Shown: positions 1 through 7,639 of the stretch, in pieces
Layout of the letters: each line of letters starts with the position of its first letter
How positions within the stretch are numbered: the first letter of the stretch is position 1
DNA from: an uncultured Lachnospiraceae bacterium
GTDB lineage: Bacteria > Bacillota > Clostridia > Lachnospirales > Lachnospiraceae
Direction: 5' to 3'
Length of the DNA: 43,297 bases
Assembly: GCA_910578795.1 (NCBI GenBank)
Contig: CAJTSD010000001.1
Location: 1 to 43,297, forward strand
Program-made: the position numbers and the translations under genes
The notes under the pieces: generated by a model
The model's database searches: none
What the model was told of the DNA's origin: nothing
The model's input: only the letters and a program-made list of their open reading frames with translations

Positions 1-21
1 GATATAAACCTGTTTTTCCAT
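1..21 (-). CDS. Start of a truncated gene, probable site-specific recombinase
   Basis: Only the first seven codons (MEKQVYI) lie in the window; the rest runs off the left edge. The ATG at 21-19 has a GGAGG ribosome binding site at 32-36, ten bases upstream, so a real start is likely. It follows tnpV in the same direction. Large serine recombinases of Clostridia elements often begin with a similar short lead before a YxRVS motif, so a TnpX-like recombinase is the best guess. Seven residues cannot prove it. Confidence 0.35.
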
Positions 22-41
22 ATTGATTTTACCTCCATGAT

Positions 42-419
42 TCAGATATAAACTATCTCATTTTTTACTATTTCCTCTGCCCGATACCGGATATTGTTCA
101 TTTTCTGAATCCATTCCCATTGATTTTTGGCTTTTAGCTCCTCGGTCACTCCTTCGGCAGTTCTCATCTGCTCCATGATAATATCTAACCGTTTCTCTGC
201 CTGCTCATTCAAATCGGCAAGATATGTCCATAATTTACAAGTCAGTAATAATGCTATATAACGTGCGGAATGTTCCTGCTTCAGATAATCCCGGTGCAGC
301 CGACCAAAATACCCAATCGGACGATTTTCTTCCGGCAGTTTCAAATCAGGGATATAATAATCCCCTACCAGTATATAATCAATACCATTTTCTTTTATCC
401 GTTTCTTTAGTTCACCCAT
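42..419 (-). CDS. tnpV: TnpV family transposon-encoded protein
   Basis: 125 residues, the usual size for the TnpV family, accessory proteins of Tn4451-type mobilizable elements whose biochemical role is not established. Family features seen are the N-terminal GDYYIPDLKLP segment, PIGYFGRLHRDYLK, the central TYLADLNEQAE, and the C-terminal WIQKMNNIRYRAEEIV. The ATG is preceded by GGAGG with good spacing. The gene lies directly upstream of a probable recombinase start at 21, which fits the end of an integrative or mobilizable element. The family call is firm; any role in transposition is inferred. Confidence 0.85.
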   Translation of the reverse strand: MGELKKRIKENGIDYILVGDYYIPDLKLPEENRPIGYFGRLHRDYLKQEHSARYIALLLTCKLWTYLADLNEQAEKRLDIIMEQMRTAEGVTEELKAKNQWEWIQKMNNIRYRAEEIVKNEIVYI

Positions 420-530
420 GCTTTTCCTCCTGACATACTTTCATGCAGGTTGATTCAACCCATTATTCCCTTATGTTACTTTTTAGACGTACAGTATTGT
501 ACCAGATGAAAAGAAATAAAAAAGACATGA

Positions 531-808
531 TTAGCTGAATCGTCGGCTGATCGTGTCCCTGTTCTGTTTATTTTTGTATTGGGCAGCCAACTCTTCACAA
601 ATAAGTATGGCATATCTTTTCTGTCCCCCGGAATTGGCAAGAAGTATCCGCCTCCGTTTTGACAGGTAGACAGAATTACCGCGCCTGCTGCCCGTTCTGC
701 CGCAATCACTTCCTGTAGTTCCCGAATGCTTTTACACCCTGTCAAGTCAGCAAGCTTTTGTGATTTGATTGCGTTCTGCTTACCCTCGAGTAAAAATTTT
801 TCAACCAT
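531..808 (-). pseudogene. Small HTH-type mobile-element protein, frameshifted
   Basis: The conserved-looking N-terminus (MVEKFLLEGKQNAIKSQKL, then an HTH-like DLTGCKSIRELQEVIAAERAAG and a GGGYFLPIPG turn) resembles small DNA-binding proteins found in Clostridia mobile elements. After the run of five G near 625-629 the open frame goes on into unlikely sequence and stops at 476. Adding one G restores a typical tail that includes EELAAQYKNKQNRDTISR and stops at 531. I therefore read it as a one-base deletion in a homopolymer. A sequencing error is the other explanation. The start at 808 was chosen for the GGAAAGGAAAT ribosome binding site just upstream; the longer frame to 832 has no such site. 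Confidence 0.6.
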
Positions 809-874
809 ATATTTCCTTTCCGCCGGATACATGGTATAATGCCATTATGATGTGCATGGCTCCGGCTGTGCTCT

Positions 875-911
875 GCCCTCTTTAGCGTTGCACCGCTTGG
901 GAGGGTGTTTT
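875..911 (+). other. GC-rich hairpin followed by a T run on the plus strand
   Basis: The arms GCCCTC and GAGGGT enclose a second stem, AGCG with CGCT, and on the plus strand GTTTTT follows. It lies between two minus-strand mobile-element genes (531-808 and 931-1128). It could terminate a plus-strand or antisense transcript, or act as an RNA structure in the minus-strand message. No gene to its left on the plus strand needs a terminator, so its role is open. Confidence 0.4.
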
Positions 912-930
912 TAGTTACCTGACGCGGTCG

Positions 931-1128
931 TTATTCTCCTGCCCTATATGTCATGTCAATATGCTTATATAAAACAGGCATATCAATTCTGACCGACCGT
1001 CCAAATCGTACTATTGCGTTACATCCGGACGCAATTTTCATCAAAGTATTACAGCTTACATTCACTTGTGCACACGCTCCTTGCACAGGTTGAAATCGTC
1101 CTAATTCGTTGTTTTGTAGTCTTCTCAT
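931..1128 (-). CDS. Excisionase-like small DNA-binding protein
   Basis: 65 residues. The C-terminal half (SCNTLMKIASGCNAIVRFG, then RSVRIDMPVLYKHID) has the layout of small MerR/excisionase-type winged helices (including the DUF6462-like group) carried by Clostridia integrative elements: a recognition helix, a basic 'RFGRSVRI' wing, then a short helix. A ribosome binding site AAAGGAG sits seven bases before the ATG. It is divergent from the XRE gene at 1256, the usual regulatory crossroads of such elements. A role in excision or in directing element genes is inferred from family and place. Confidence 0.6.
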   Translation of the reverse strand: MRRLQNNELGRFQPVQGACAQVNVSCNTLMKIASGCNAIVRFGRSVRIDMPVLYKHIDMTYRAGE

Positions 1129-1168
1129 ATATTCACTCCTTTCATCTCTTTTTTTGTTTATTATCTTG

Positions 1169-1197
1169 TTTACAAACTAATCATAGCATGATAATAT
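1169..1197 (+). promoter_or_regulatory. Sigma-A-type promoter of the XRE gene
   Basis: TTTACA at 1169-1174, a 17-base spacer, and TAATAT at 1192-1197 match the vegetative consensus well. Transcription would start near 1204, inside the palindrome at 1203-1220, giving a leader of about 50 bases. Confidence 0.6.
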
Positions 1198-1202
1198 ATC
1201 CA

Positions 1203-1220
1203 ATATAATGTACAGTATAT
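1203..1220. promoter_or_regulatory. Operator-like palindrome at the XRE start point
   Basis: ATATAATGTACAGTATAT is an 18-base inverted repeat: arms ATATA and TATAT around a TGTACA core, with only the pair flanking the core unmatched. It covers the predicted transcription start of the XRE gene. Self-repression by the XRE protein encoded just downstream is the simplest reading. Confidence 0.45.
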
Positions 1221-1255
1221 TTCAATTTTTTATAAGAATAAGGTAATCGCTACCC

Positions 1256-1888
1256 ATGAAATTATATAATTTTGCAGTCGGATTTAAACGTGCAAGAAAA
1301 GAAGCAGGATATACACAAGAGTCTTTTGTAAAATCCTTTTTAAATCAAGAACAACATGAAATTACATCTCTTAAGAGTGTTCGGAATTGGGAACAAGGTT
1401 TGGCAGTTCCTGAAATTAAAACAATAGAAAAACTATGTTTGTTTTTTAAATGTGATATGGATTATCTTTTCGGAAATATAAACTGTAAAACACATGACAA
1501 ACAATTTATACATGATTATACAGGTCTATCAGAAAGAGCAATTGATAAATTAGAATATTACAATAGCCATTTGCATGAATATACAGAAGCGTTAGATATT
1601 CTGCTTGCCTCCGCTAATTTTGAGAGTGCACTTTCAAAAGTTAAAAAATATATGAAAGCTGTTGAATTAACTGATGGACTAACAGAAATACGACGAAAAC
1701 GACGCGAAGAAGTATTTTCCAAACAGCCAGATGGTGAAAATGGTTCTTATAATTGGGCATATAGTGATAACCTTGATAAGCTGTGGAGTGATAATTTTCA
1801 AAAAGAAGAATTGTTGGAATATAATCTTGACACATATTTTAGATATTTAATACAAGAATTAGCAAGACTAGCAGGGAGGAAAAAATAA
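1256..1888 (+). CDS. XRE-family transcriptional regulator of the mobile element
   Basis: 210 residues. The first 75 form a helix-turn-helix of the Cro/C1 type (FKRARKEAGYTQESFVK, then SVRNWEQGLAVPEIKTIEK and LCLFFKCDMDYLFG, the usual ending of the domain). The remaining 135 residues are helical with many charged residues and no domain I recognise. Base composition is clearly more AT-rich than the neighbouring metK, which fits acquired DNA. The gene is divergent from the excisionase-like gene and probably represses one or both directions, as C1-type repressors do in integrative elements. The ribosome binding site is weak (AAGGTAA about ten bases before the ATG). Confidence 0.75.
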   Translation: MKLYNFAVGFKRARKEAGYTQESFVKSFLNQEQHEITSLKSVRNWEQGLAVPEIKTIEKLCLFFKCDMDYLFGNINCKTHDKQFIHDYTGLSERAIDKLEYYNSHLHEYTEALDILLASANFESALSKVKKYMKAVELTDGLTEIRRKRREEVFSKQPDGENGSYNWAYSDNLDKLWSDNFQKEELLEYNLDTYFRYLIQELARLAGRKK

Positions 1889-1940
1889 TATTTATATAAT
1901 TCTGTCTTTGATGCCAATTAATACATATAACCTACCACAC

Positions 1941-1973
1941 AAGCCCCTCGTGGCAGCAGCCACATGGGGCTTT
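1941..1973 (+). terminator. Terminator of the XRE gene
   Basis: AAGCCCC pairs with GGGGCTT, and an inner stem GTGGC pairs with GCCAC around AGCA. The T run after it is short (TTTAAATA). It lies 50 bases after the XRE stop codon. Confidence 0.65.
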
Positions 1974-1984
1974 AAATATATAAA

Positions 1985-2005
1985 ATTGGGGTATTTATTG
2001 GGGTA
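1985..2005. repeat. Tandem ATTGGGGTA repeat near the element boundary
   Basis: The 9-mer ATTGGGGTA occurs at 1985-1993 and again at 1997-2005, a 12-base period. The surrounding 1974-2160 holds no gene and is AT-rich. It sits between the last gene of the mobile element and the core gene metK, so it may mark an integrase arm site or the element end. Function is not shown. Confidence 0.35.
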
Positions 2006-2164
2006 AAGCCCTTTAAAAAATGTCTGTAAAGCGCATAAATAAAGGCTTTTCCCCCACCCCTTCATTAAACTTATAATCTAATTACCAAAAATGAAATTAA
2101 AACGAAACTCCATCTAACCCACTGCCTCATTATACTCCTAAACCTTAATATAATTTATAAAGCC

Positions 2165-2190
2165 AAAAGAGGCAGCCTCGCCGCCTCTTT
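2165..2190 (-). terminator. Terminator of metK
   Basis: On the minus strand AAAGAGGC and GCCTCTTT form a stem with a short GC-rich loop, followed by TTGGCTTT. It begins 15 bases past the metK stop codon. Confidence 0.7.
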
Positions 2191-2205
2191 CAAATTCCAA
2201 ATATC

Positions 2206-3411
2206 TTATAAATACTTCTTCAACACATCAACCTTATCCAATTTCTCCCACGGAAGGTCAAGGTCATTTCTTCCAAAATGTCCATAAGCTGCCGTCTGTT
2301 TATATATCGGTCTTCTAAGATCAAGCGTCTTAATAATTCCTGCCGGACGAAGGTCAAAGTTTTCACGCACAATCTCAACCAGTTTCTCACTGCTAAGCTT
2401 ACCTGTTCCAAACGTTTCCACATTAATTGAAGTCGGCTGCGCAACACCAATCGCATAAGAAAGCTGAATCTCGCACTTGTCGGCAAGTCCTGCCGCTACG
2501 ATATTCTTTGCCACATATCTTGCCGCGTATGCCGCGCTTCTATCCACCTTTGTGCAGTCTTTTCCAGAAAATGCACCGCCGCCGTGACGCGCATATCCGC
2601 CATAAGTATCCACGATAATCTTACGCCCTGTAAGTCCCGCGTCGCCGTGCGGTCCACCGATTACAAAACGACCTGTCGGATTGATAAAAAACTTTGTTTC
2701 CGCATCAATCAGCTCCTTAGGAAGGATTGCATCAAACACATGTTTTTTAATATCCTCGTGAATCTGCTCCTGTGTCACATCAGGATCATGCTGTGTTGAG
2801 AGAACCACTGCCTCAAGTCTCTTGGGCTTACCGTTCTCGTCATACTCTACTGATACCTGTGTCTTTCCGTCCGGTCTTAAATACTTCAATGTACCATCCT
2901 TGCGCACCTTGGTCAACTGTAGTGCAAGCTTATGTGCAAGGTCAATCGGGTACGGCATATATTCCTCTGTCTCATTTGTCGCATAACCAAACATCATACC
3001 CTGATCGCCTGCGCCGATTGCCTCAATTTCGGCGTCACTCATCTTATTTTCTGAATTATCGTTAGATAATTTCGCCTCCAAAGCCTTGTCCACACCCATC
3101 GCAATATCACCCGATTGCTCATCAATTGCCGTAAACACAGCACACGTATTCCCATCAAAGCCATATTCCGATTTGTCATAACCGATTTCTTTCACAGTAT
3201 CACGCACAATTTTCGGGATATCCACATATGCCTTTGTTGTAATCTCACCTGTTACAAGAACAAAGCCCGTACATGTCGCTGTTTCACACGCAACACGGCT
3301 CATCGGATCCTGTTCCATCAAAGCATCAAGAATCGCATCAGAAATAGCATCACATACCTTATCGGGATGTCCTTCTGTTACAGATTCCGAAGTAAATAAA
3401 AGTTTTTCCAT
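2206..3411 (-). CDS. metK: S-adenosylmethionine synthetase
   Basis: 401 residues, the normal length. It makes S-adenosylmethionine from methionine and ATP in the cytoplasm, releasing phosphate and diphosphate. Visible signatures are the N-terminal FTSESVTEGHPDKVCD, the GAGDQGMMFGYA hexapeptide region near residue 120, and the GGGAFSGKDCTKVDRSAAY loop in the C-terminal third. The ATG at 3411 has AGGAGG nine bases upstream; a TTG directly before it is a less likely start. It is transcribed alone from the promoter at 3748-3776 through a SAM-I riboswitch and terminator, so its own product should switch it off. Confidence 0.97.
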   Translation of the reverse strand: MEKLLFTSESVTEGHPDKVCDAISDAILDALMEQDPMSRVACETATCTGFVLVTGEITTKAYVDIPKIVRDTVKEIGYDKSEYGFDGNTCAVFTAIDEQSGDIAMGVDKALEAKLSNDNSENKMSDAEIEAIGAGDQGMMFGYATNETEEYMPYPIDLAHKLALQLTKVRKDGTLKYLRPDGKTQVSVEYDENGKPKRLEAVVLSTQHDPDVTQEQIHEDIKKHVFDAILPKELIDAETKFFINPTGRFVIGGPHGDAGLTGRKIIVDTYGGYARHGGGAFSGKDCTKVDRSAAYAARYVAKNIVAAGLADKCEIQLSYAIGVAQPTSINVETFGTGKLSSEKLVEIVRENFDLRPAGIIKTLDLRRPIYKQTAAYGHFGRNDLDLPWEKLDKVDVLKKYL

Positions 3412-3436
3412 CAATTTTTCCTCCTTCTAAATTAAT

Positions 3437-3516
3437 CGAGTAGGGGAATGCCCTTTTCACCTACTCGTCGCGCGCCCCGTGCGCCGCTTCTGCGGCATAC
3501 TTCCTCTGCACGGGGC
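3437..3516 (-). other. Two further hairpins between the riboswitch terminator and metK
   Basis: Past the terminator the leader still holds two strong stems: GCCCCGTGC with GCACGGGGC (3474-3516, with an inner GCCGC/GCGGC stem) and CGAGTAGG with CCTACTCG (3437-3467). The second ends only about nine bases before the AGGAGG of metK. Neither has a T run, so they are not terminators. They may stabilise the read-through message or shape access to the ribosome binding site. Confidence 0.5.
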
Positions 3517-3522
3517 TGTGCA

Positions 3523-3554
3523 TAAAAAACCCGCTTATTCGTCTGAATAAGCGG
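3523..3554 (-). terminator. Regulated terminator of the metK riboswitch
   Basis: CCGCTTATTC pairs with GAATAAGCGG around a short loop and is followed on the minus strand by GTTTTTT. Its first arm contains CTTATT, which can also pair with AATAAG of the riboswitch P1 3' strand at 3581-3590. This gives the classic anti-terminator/terminator choice: ligand-bound aptamer frees the terminator. Confidence 0.85.
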
Positions 3555-3580
3555 AAGTGATTGTTTACCGATAATCAAAT

Positions 3581-3709
3581 CCTCTTATTGTTCGAACTAT
3601 CGCTATTTTCACGCAAACAGTAACTCGCTCAGGTTGGCACCTTCCGTAAAATAACGGGGTTGCCGTAGCTTCTCAGGTCCTTTGTACCTCCACCACTCTG
3701 AATAAGAGA
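3581..3709 (-). ncRNA. SAM-I (S-box) riboswitch controlling metK
   Basis: Read on the minus strand it opens with CTCTTATTCAGAG, then GTGGTGGAGGTAC, GGACC, GAAGCTACGGCAACC, GGTGCCAACCTGAG, and closes P1 with CAATAAGAGG. These are the conserved SAM-I elements in the right order, including the P1 arms CTCTTATT/AATAAGAG. It stands before metK and is followed by an intrinsic terminator. SAM binding should end transcription early. Confidence 0.95.
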
Positions 3710-3747
3710 TTCATATTCGTTCAATATTGAATTTTCATATCGTTAAT

Positions 3748-3776
3748 ATCTTATAACAGTATTGCCTTATTGTCAA
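3748..3776 (-). promoter_or_regulatory. Promoter of the metK riboswitch transcript
   Basis: On the minus strand TTGACA (3776-3771), a 17-base spacer, and TAAGAT (3753-3748). The -35 is a perfect match. The start point would fall near 3740, about 30 bases before the aptamer. It begins only 30 bases after the murA stop codon, with no strong terminator between, so some murA read-through into the riboswitch is possible. Confidence 0.7.
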
Positions 3777-3806
3777 CTACTAACTTTGATAAATTTCGCC
3801 AAAGCC

Positions 3807-5099
3807 TTAGCCAACCTTCAATTTAAATTTTTGCAGTTCCTTATCAGAGTCCACTTTCGCGATTTGCGCACCAAGCTTCTGAAGCTTTACGTCAAAATCC
3901 TCATATCCACGCTCAATATACTTGATGTCCTCCACCGTGCTAAATCCCTCCGCCGTCAGACACGCCAGCACCAGCGCCGCGCCCGCCCGCAAGTCGGGAG
4001 CAGTCAGATTCGCACTCGTGAGCTTCTCTACGCCCTCTATAATTGCCGTATTTCCCTCAACCTTAATATTCGAACCCATCTTTGCAAGTTCATCGACATA
4101 TTTAAAACGGTTGTCAAAAATACTCTCCGTCACAATACTTGTACCCTTTCCGAGTGCAAGCGACACTGCGATCTGCGGCTGCATATCCGTCGGAAATCCC
4201 GGATACGGAAGTGTCTTTACATGCGTACTTGTCAGACGTTTTGACGCCACAACACGCACTGCGTCATCGGATTCCTCTACCTGACAGCCCATCTCAATAA
4301 GCTTTGCCGTCGTGGATTCCAAGTGCTTTGGAATCACATTCTTCACCGTTACATCACCTTTTGTGATAGCGGCTGCAAACATAAACGTTCCTGCCTCAAT
4401 TTGATCCGGAATAATCGAATAGTCCGAACCATGAAGTTTTTTAACACCGGAAATCCGAATGACATCCGTACCTGCGCCTTTCACATTGGCGCCAAGCGAG
4501 TTAAGAAAATTTGCCACATCTACCACATGCGGCTCTTTTGCCGCATTCTCAATCACGGTCTTTCCCTCAGCAAGCACGGCGGCAAGCATGATATTGATTG
4601 TCGCACCAACGGAAACCGTATCCAAATAAATGTGAGCGCCCCTTAAATGTTTTGCGTCTGCAATAATCAGACCATGCTCTATCTTTACCTCCGCTCCAAG
4701 AGCCTTAAATCCCTTAATATGGAGGTCTATTTTTCTACTGCCGATATTGCAGCCTCCTGGAAGCGCTACTTCCGCATGCTTATACTTTCCGAGCAATGCA
4801 CCAAGCAGGTAATAAGATGCCCTTATTTTCTTTATATAATCATCCTCAATGACAAGTCCCGAAATCATGGATGCATTGATTCTTACTGTATGCCTCTCTG
4901 ATCTGTATACAATCACACCGATACTCTCCATTGCCTGAAGAAGTACATTGATGTCTCTTACGTCCGGCAGGTTTTCAATAACCGTCATGTCGTCAGTCAT
5001 AATTGCCGCGGCAAGTACACCCAAAGCTGCATTTTTTGCGCCGCCGATTTCAACCTCACCAACAAGGGGATTCCCCCCCTTAATTGCGTACTGTTCCAT
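3807..5099 (-). CDS. murA: UDP-N-acetylglucosamine 1-carboxyvinyltransferase
   Basis: 430 residues, normal for the family. It transfers enolpyruvate from phosphoenolpyruvate to UDP-GlcNAc, the first committed step of peptidoglycan synthesis, in the cytoplasm. The Lys22-Asn23 pair (GGAKNAALG), the RASYYLLG segment, and the catalytic loop LPGGCNIGSRKID with the reactive Cys117 are all present, so the enzyme should be fosfomycin-sensitive rather than carrying the Asp variant. The ATG at 5099 was chosen because the upstream GTG at 5111 would place the ribosome binding site (GAGG, 6 bases before the ATG) inside the gene. It lies between a cell-wall peptidase gene and metK, all on the same strand. 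Confidence 0.95.
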   Translation of the reverse strand: MEQYAIKGGNPLVGEVEIGGAKNAALGVLAAAIMTDDMTVIENLPDVRDINVLLQAMESIGVIVYRSERHTVRINASMISGLVIEDDYIKKIRASYYLLGALLGKYKHAEVALPGGCNIGSRKIDLHIKGFKALGAEVKIEHGLIIADAKHLRGAHIYLDTVSVGATINIMLAAVLAEGKTVIENAAKEPHVVDVANFLNSLGANVKGAGTDVIRISGVKKLHGSDYSIIPDQIEAGTFMFAAAITKGDVTVKNVIPKHLESTTAKLIEMGCQVEESDDAVRVVASKRLTSTHVKTLPYPGFPTDMQPQIAVSLALGKGTSIVTESIFDNRFKYVDELAKMGSNIKVEGNTAIIEGVEKLTSANLTAPDLRAGAALVLACLTAEGFSTVEDIKYIERGYEDFDVKLQKLGAQIAKVDSDKELQKFKLKVG

Positions 5100-5228
5100 C
5101 GTCCACCTCACACCATATCCATTCTAAATCTTCATACCAAAATCCGATTATATACCTTTTCTAAACATTTGTAAATCAAAAGAATATCTGAAATTATACA
5201 AATTAACATATCTTTTTGTACACATTCA

Positions 5229-6812
5229 CTAATTTAGGTATTTCAACGGATTCACTGCACTACCGCCTATACGTATCTCAAAATGTACATGTGGTCCCGT
5301 ACTTCGTCCTGTATTTCCGCTGAGTGCAATACGCTCTCCCTGTGACACGCTCTGTCCCGTCTTGACAAGCACCTTACTTAAATGACCGTACCGCGTCTGT
5401 CTGCCGTCTGCATGGTTGATATACACGGCATACCCGTATCCGCTTGCCCATCCTGCAAACGCCACTGTACCTGCATTTGATGCCGCTACGGAAGTTCCAA
5501 TAGGAACCGCCCAGTCCACACCCTTATGATATGTGCTGGCACCCTTCGTTGGCGCACTTCTTGCACCAAATCCCGAGCTGAGTCTTCCTCCTGAAATGGG
5601 CTTAATATAAGTCGGTGGTATCTTGGTGCCACGCTCCACAATCTTTGGCACTGCCTCAGCATAGACTTCCTCTTTGAGGATTTCCCTGGCAATTTCCTGA
5701 CCGTTTTCGTATTCAATTACCGCAGCCACTTTTCTGCGCCCTGCCGATGGCTCCTGCAGCGTCACACTCTGCGTCGTATACCATTCGTCATTTGGAATAT
5801 ACTGTACCTGCGCTTCATAATCTTCCGTATAAACCTGCTCTTCCTTCCATAAAATGGAAAGATCCGGCTCCGGCACCGTAATTACCAGCTCCTGATCGAC
5901 GCGTATCATGGTATTCTCATCCTCCAGCGCGTCGTTAATTGCAATCAAATCATCCATTGGTATATTATTGGTCAAACAAATCTGTGAAAGCGTATCACCT
6001 GCCACTACTTTGTAAATCACCTGTGTTTCCTGTTCCTTTGTCACAAGATTCACAGCCTCCTCTACAGTATTAAGCTCATCCTCCAGCAAATAGGCTTCCA
6101 CTACTTCTATTTTATCAGCATAGTTTATGTCAATCAATCCTAAATTGTAATCTTCAAAATCTTTTTCTATCGCCGGCTCTATTTCTTCAAATATCTTTTC
6201 AAATTCGGCTTCAATTCCTGCCGATTTTTCAAAGCTTTCCGCAAGCTCCTTATGCAGCTTTTCTTTGGAAGTCACCACCGCCTCAAGCACATTGACCTCT
6301 CTCTGACTGTCAAGTGCGAGCTCAACCTGATACTCCTTGTTTGTATCATACGGTGAAAGCGCCTGCTCCAAAAGCTCATGCACCTCATTATAAGAACCCA
6401 GATTTACGGATGTTTCATTCACTTTTACGGTATAAGAACGGTGAAGCGTGCTTCGGATACTGTCCTTCATCGTTTCCGTCATCTTTTCAACCACAGTCCT
6501 CTCATCATCAATGCAGCCAAAAATACGCTCACTTCCTACTGTCTGAATATCCAGGTCCATAAAAACAAGATCATCACTGTCTGCGTCCTTCGCCACCTGC
6601 TTCCTTGCCACTGCAAGCATTCTGTCAAGCCGCTCCACCGAACCTAGTCTGCCCACCTGCGTTCCATTTATGCTTACAGTAAAATAGTTGTCCCCTGTAC
6701 GCCCGAAACCCTCAAAAGAAGGCAGTAAAAAAGCACATACTGCCACCGTAATAATTGCCGCCTCCATACAACAAAGCCGAGCCCTTCTATAATAATGATG
6801 TATATTTTTCAT
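5229..6812 (-). CDS. Membrane-anchored M23 peptidase with LysM and G5 domains
   Basis: 527 residues. Order from the N-terminus: a short basic cytoplasmic tail, one hydrophobic segment (AIITVAVCAFLLP, an anchor or uncleaved signal), about 230 residues of charged helical sequence, a LysM domain (VIYKVVAGDTLSQICLTNN..., about 265-310) that binds peptidoglycan glycan, a G5 domain (about 325-390), and a C-terminal M23 metallopeptidase (about 405-527). The zinc ligands are visible in HKGVD and HVHFEI, so it should be active. It acts outside the membrane, cutting peptide cross-links or processing spore-envelope peptidoglycan. The start at 6812 has GAGGG ten bases upstream; the ATG at 6830 has none. 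It is next to murA on the same strand. Substrate and growth stage are not shown. Confidence 0.88.
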   Translation of the reverse strand: MKNIHHYYRRARLCCMEAAIITVAVCAFLLPSFEGFGRTGDNYFTVSINGTQVGRLGSVERLDRMLAVARKQVAKDADSDDLVFMDLDIQTVGSERIFGCIDDERTVVEKMTETMKDSIRSTLHRSYTVKVNETSVNLGSYNEVHELLEQALSPYDTNKEYQVELALDSQREVNVLEAVVTSKEKLHKELAESFEKSAGIEAEFEKIFEEIEPAIEKDFEDYNLGLIDINYADKIEVVEAYLLEDELNTVEEAVNLVTKEQETQVIYKVVAGDTLSQICLTNNIPMDDLIAINDALEDENTMIRVDQELVITVPEPDLSILWKEEQVYTEDYEAQVQYIPNDEWYTTQSVTLQEPSAGRRKVAAVIEYENGQEIAREILKEEVYAEAVPKIVERGTKIPPTYIKPISGGRLSSGFGARSAPTKGASTYHKGVDWAVPIGTSVAASNAGTVAFAGWASGYGYAVYINHADGRQTRYGHLSKVLVKTGQSVSQGERIALSGNTGRSTGPHVHFEIRIGGSAVNPLKYLN

Positions 6813-6906
6813 ATGTATATCAACCCTCATGCGATCAACAAATCTGCGGATTCTTATTTAAACCCATAATCACATCTTAACAGTCTTTTGCAATAATGTA
6901 AAGACT

Positions 6907-6939
6907 AAAAAAGCGCCAGTGCTTTTAATACACTAACGC
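6907..6939 (-). terminator. Terminator overlapping the end of the XRE-cupin gene
   Basis: On the minus strand GCGTTAGTG pairs with CACTGGCGC (two G-T pairs) and is followed by TTTTTT. The stop codon of the regulator gene (6927-6925) lies in the hairpin loop, so coding sequence forms one arm. Confidence 0.7.
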
Positions 6940-7488
6940 CTCATAGGAAACAAATATGTTCAAAATCAGCTTCTGTATGCCTCTGTTATGATAGCTGTGC
7001 TGTTTAAGCGCATCCAGTCTTACCGCATGATTTGATGCGACCTCATACATCCCTTCCTGCGTTTCAAGCGTAAGCATTCCCTGTACTACTATAATATATT
7101 CACATCCTCCGTCATCCCTCACAAAACATTCACAGTCTTCACCCGGCTCGATTTTTACCTCATAAACCTCAAAGTTCCTATGTCTGTCATACGGGAATAT
7201 TGCGCGGATCTGATACGCCCCATCCTGCGCTTTATATACAGGCAGCTTATCATTGTCTATAATCATGACGGATTCTGTCTTTTGGTAAATCAAGTCCTCA
7301 AAAGGCACCTTAATCCCATCTACAATTTTTGCAATTGTTGATACTGTAGGATTTGACTCTCCCCGCTCAATCTGTCCAAGCATACTTTTACTTACTCCGG
7401 TCTTCTCCGCAAGCATGTCAAGGCTCATGTTTTTGGACTTCCTGATTCTCTTTAAATTCTGTGCAATGTTCTTATCTAACTGGCTCAT
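6925..7488 (-). CDS. XRE-family regulator with C-terminal cupin sensor
   Basis: 187 residues, the usual size for HTH-cupin regulators. Residues 5-65 are an XRE helix-turn-helix (NLKRIRKSKNMSLDMLAEKT, then GVSKSMLGQIERGESNPTV). Residues 105-180 are a small cupin barrel (EVKIEPGEDCECFV, YIIVVQGMLTLET, HAVRLDALKQHSYHN). Such proteins sense a small ligand through the cupin and control a nearby metabolic or stress gene. The frame stays open upstream as far as 7872, but that part overlaps the flavin reductase gene and is non-coding in style; the ATG at 7488 with CAGGGA upstream begins exactly at the domain. It follows the flavin reductase on the same strand with a 150-base gap. The ligand is unknown. 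Confidence 0.85.
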   Translation of the reverse strand: MSQLDKNIAQNLKRIRKSKNMSLDMLAEKTGVSKSMLGQIERGESNPTVSTIAKIVDGIKVPFEDLIYQKTESVMIIDNDKLPVYKAQDGAYQIRAIFPYDRHRNFEVYEVKIEPGEDCECFVRDDGGCEYIIVVQGMLTLETQEGMYEVASNHAVRLDALKQHSYHNRGIQKLILNIFVSYEALVY

Positions 7489-7639
7489 ATCTATCCCTGC
7501 TATTCTTTGTTTTATATGGAAAATCGAGTGGACAAAAAATAGCACCAAAAATACCCCTATGGGATATTTCGATGCTACACCTTTGTAACAAATGATTTCC
7601 TGTTTATTACTTTTACTATAATTATTTTTCCCTATTTCG

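Noticed and set aside
476..832. Programmed frameshift in the mobile-element gene
   Set aside because: The G5 run has no slippery heptamer or downstream structure that I can see; a simple deletion explains it better.
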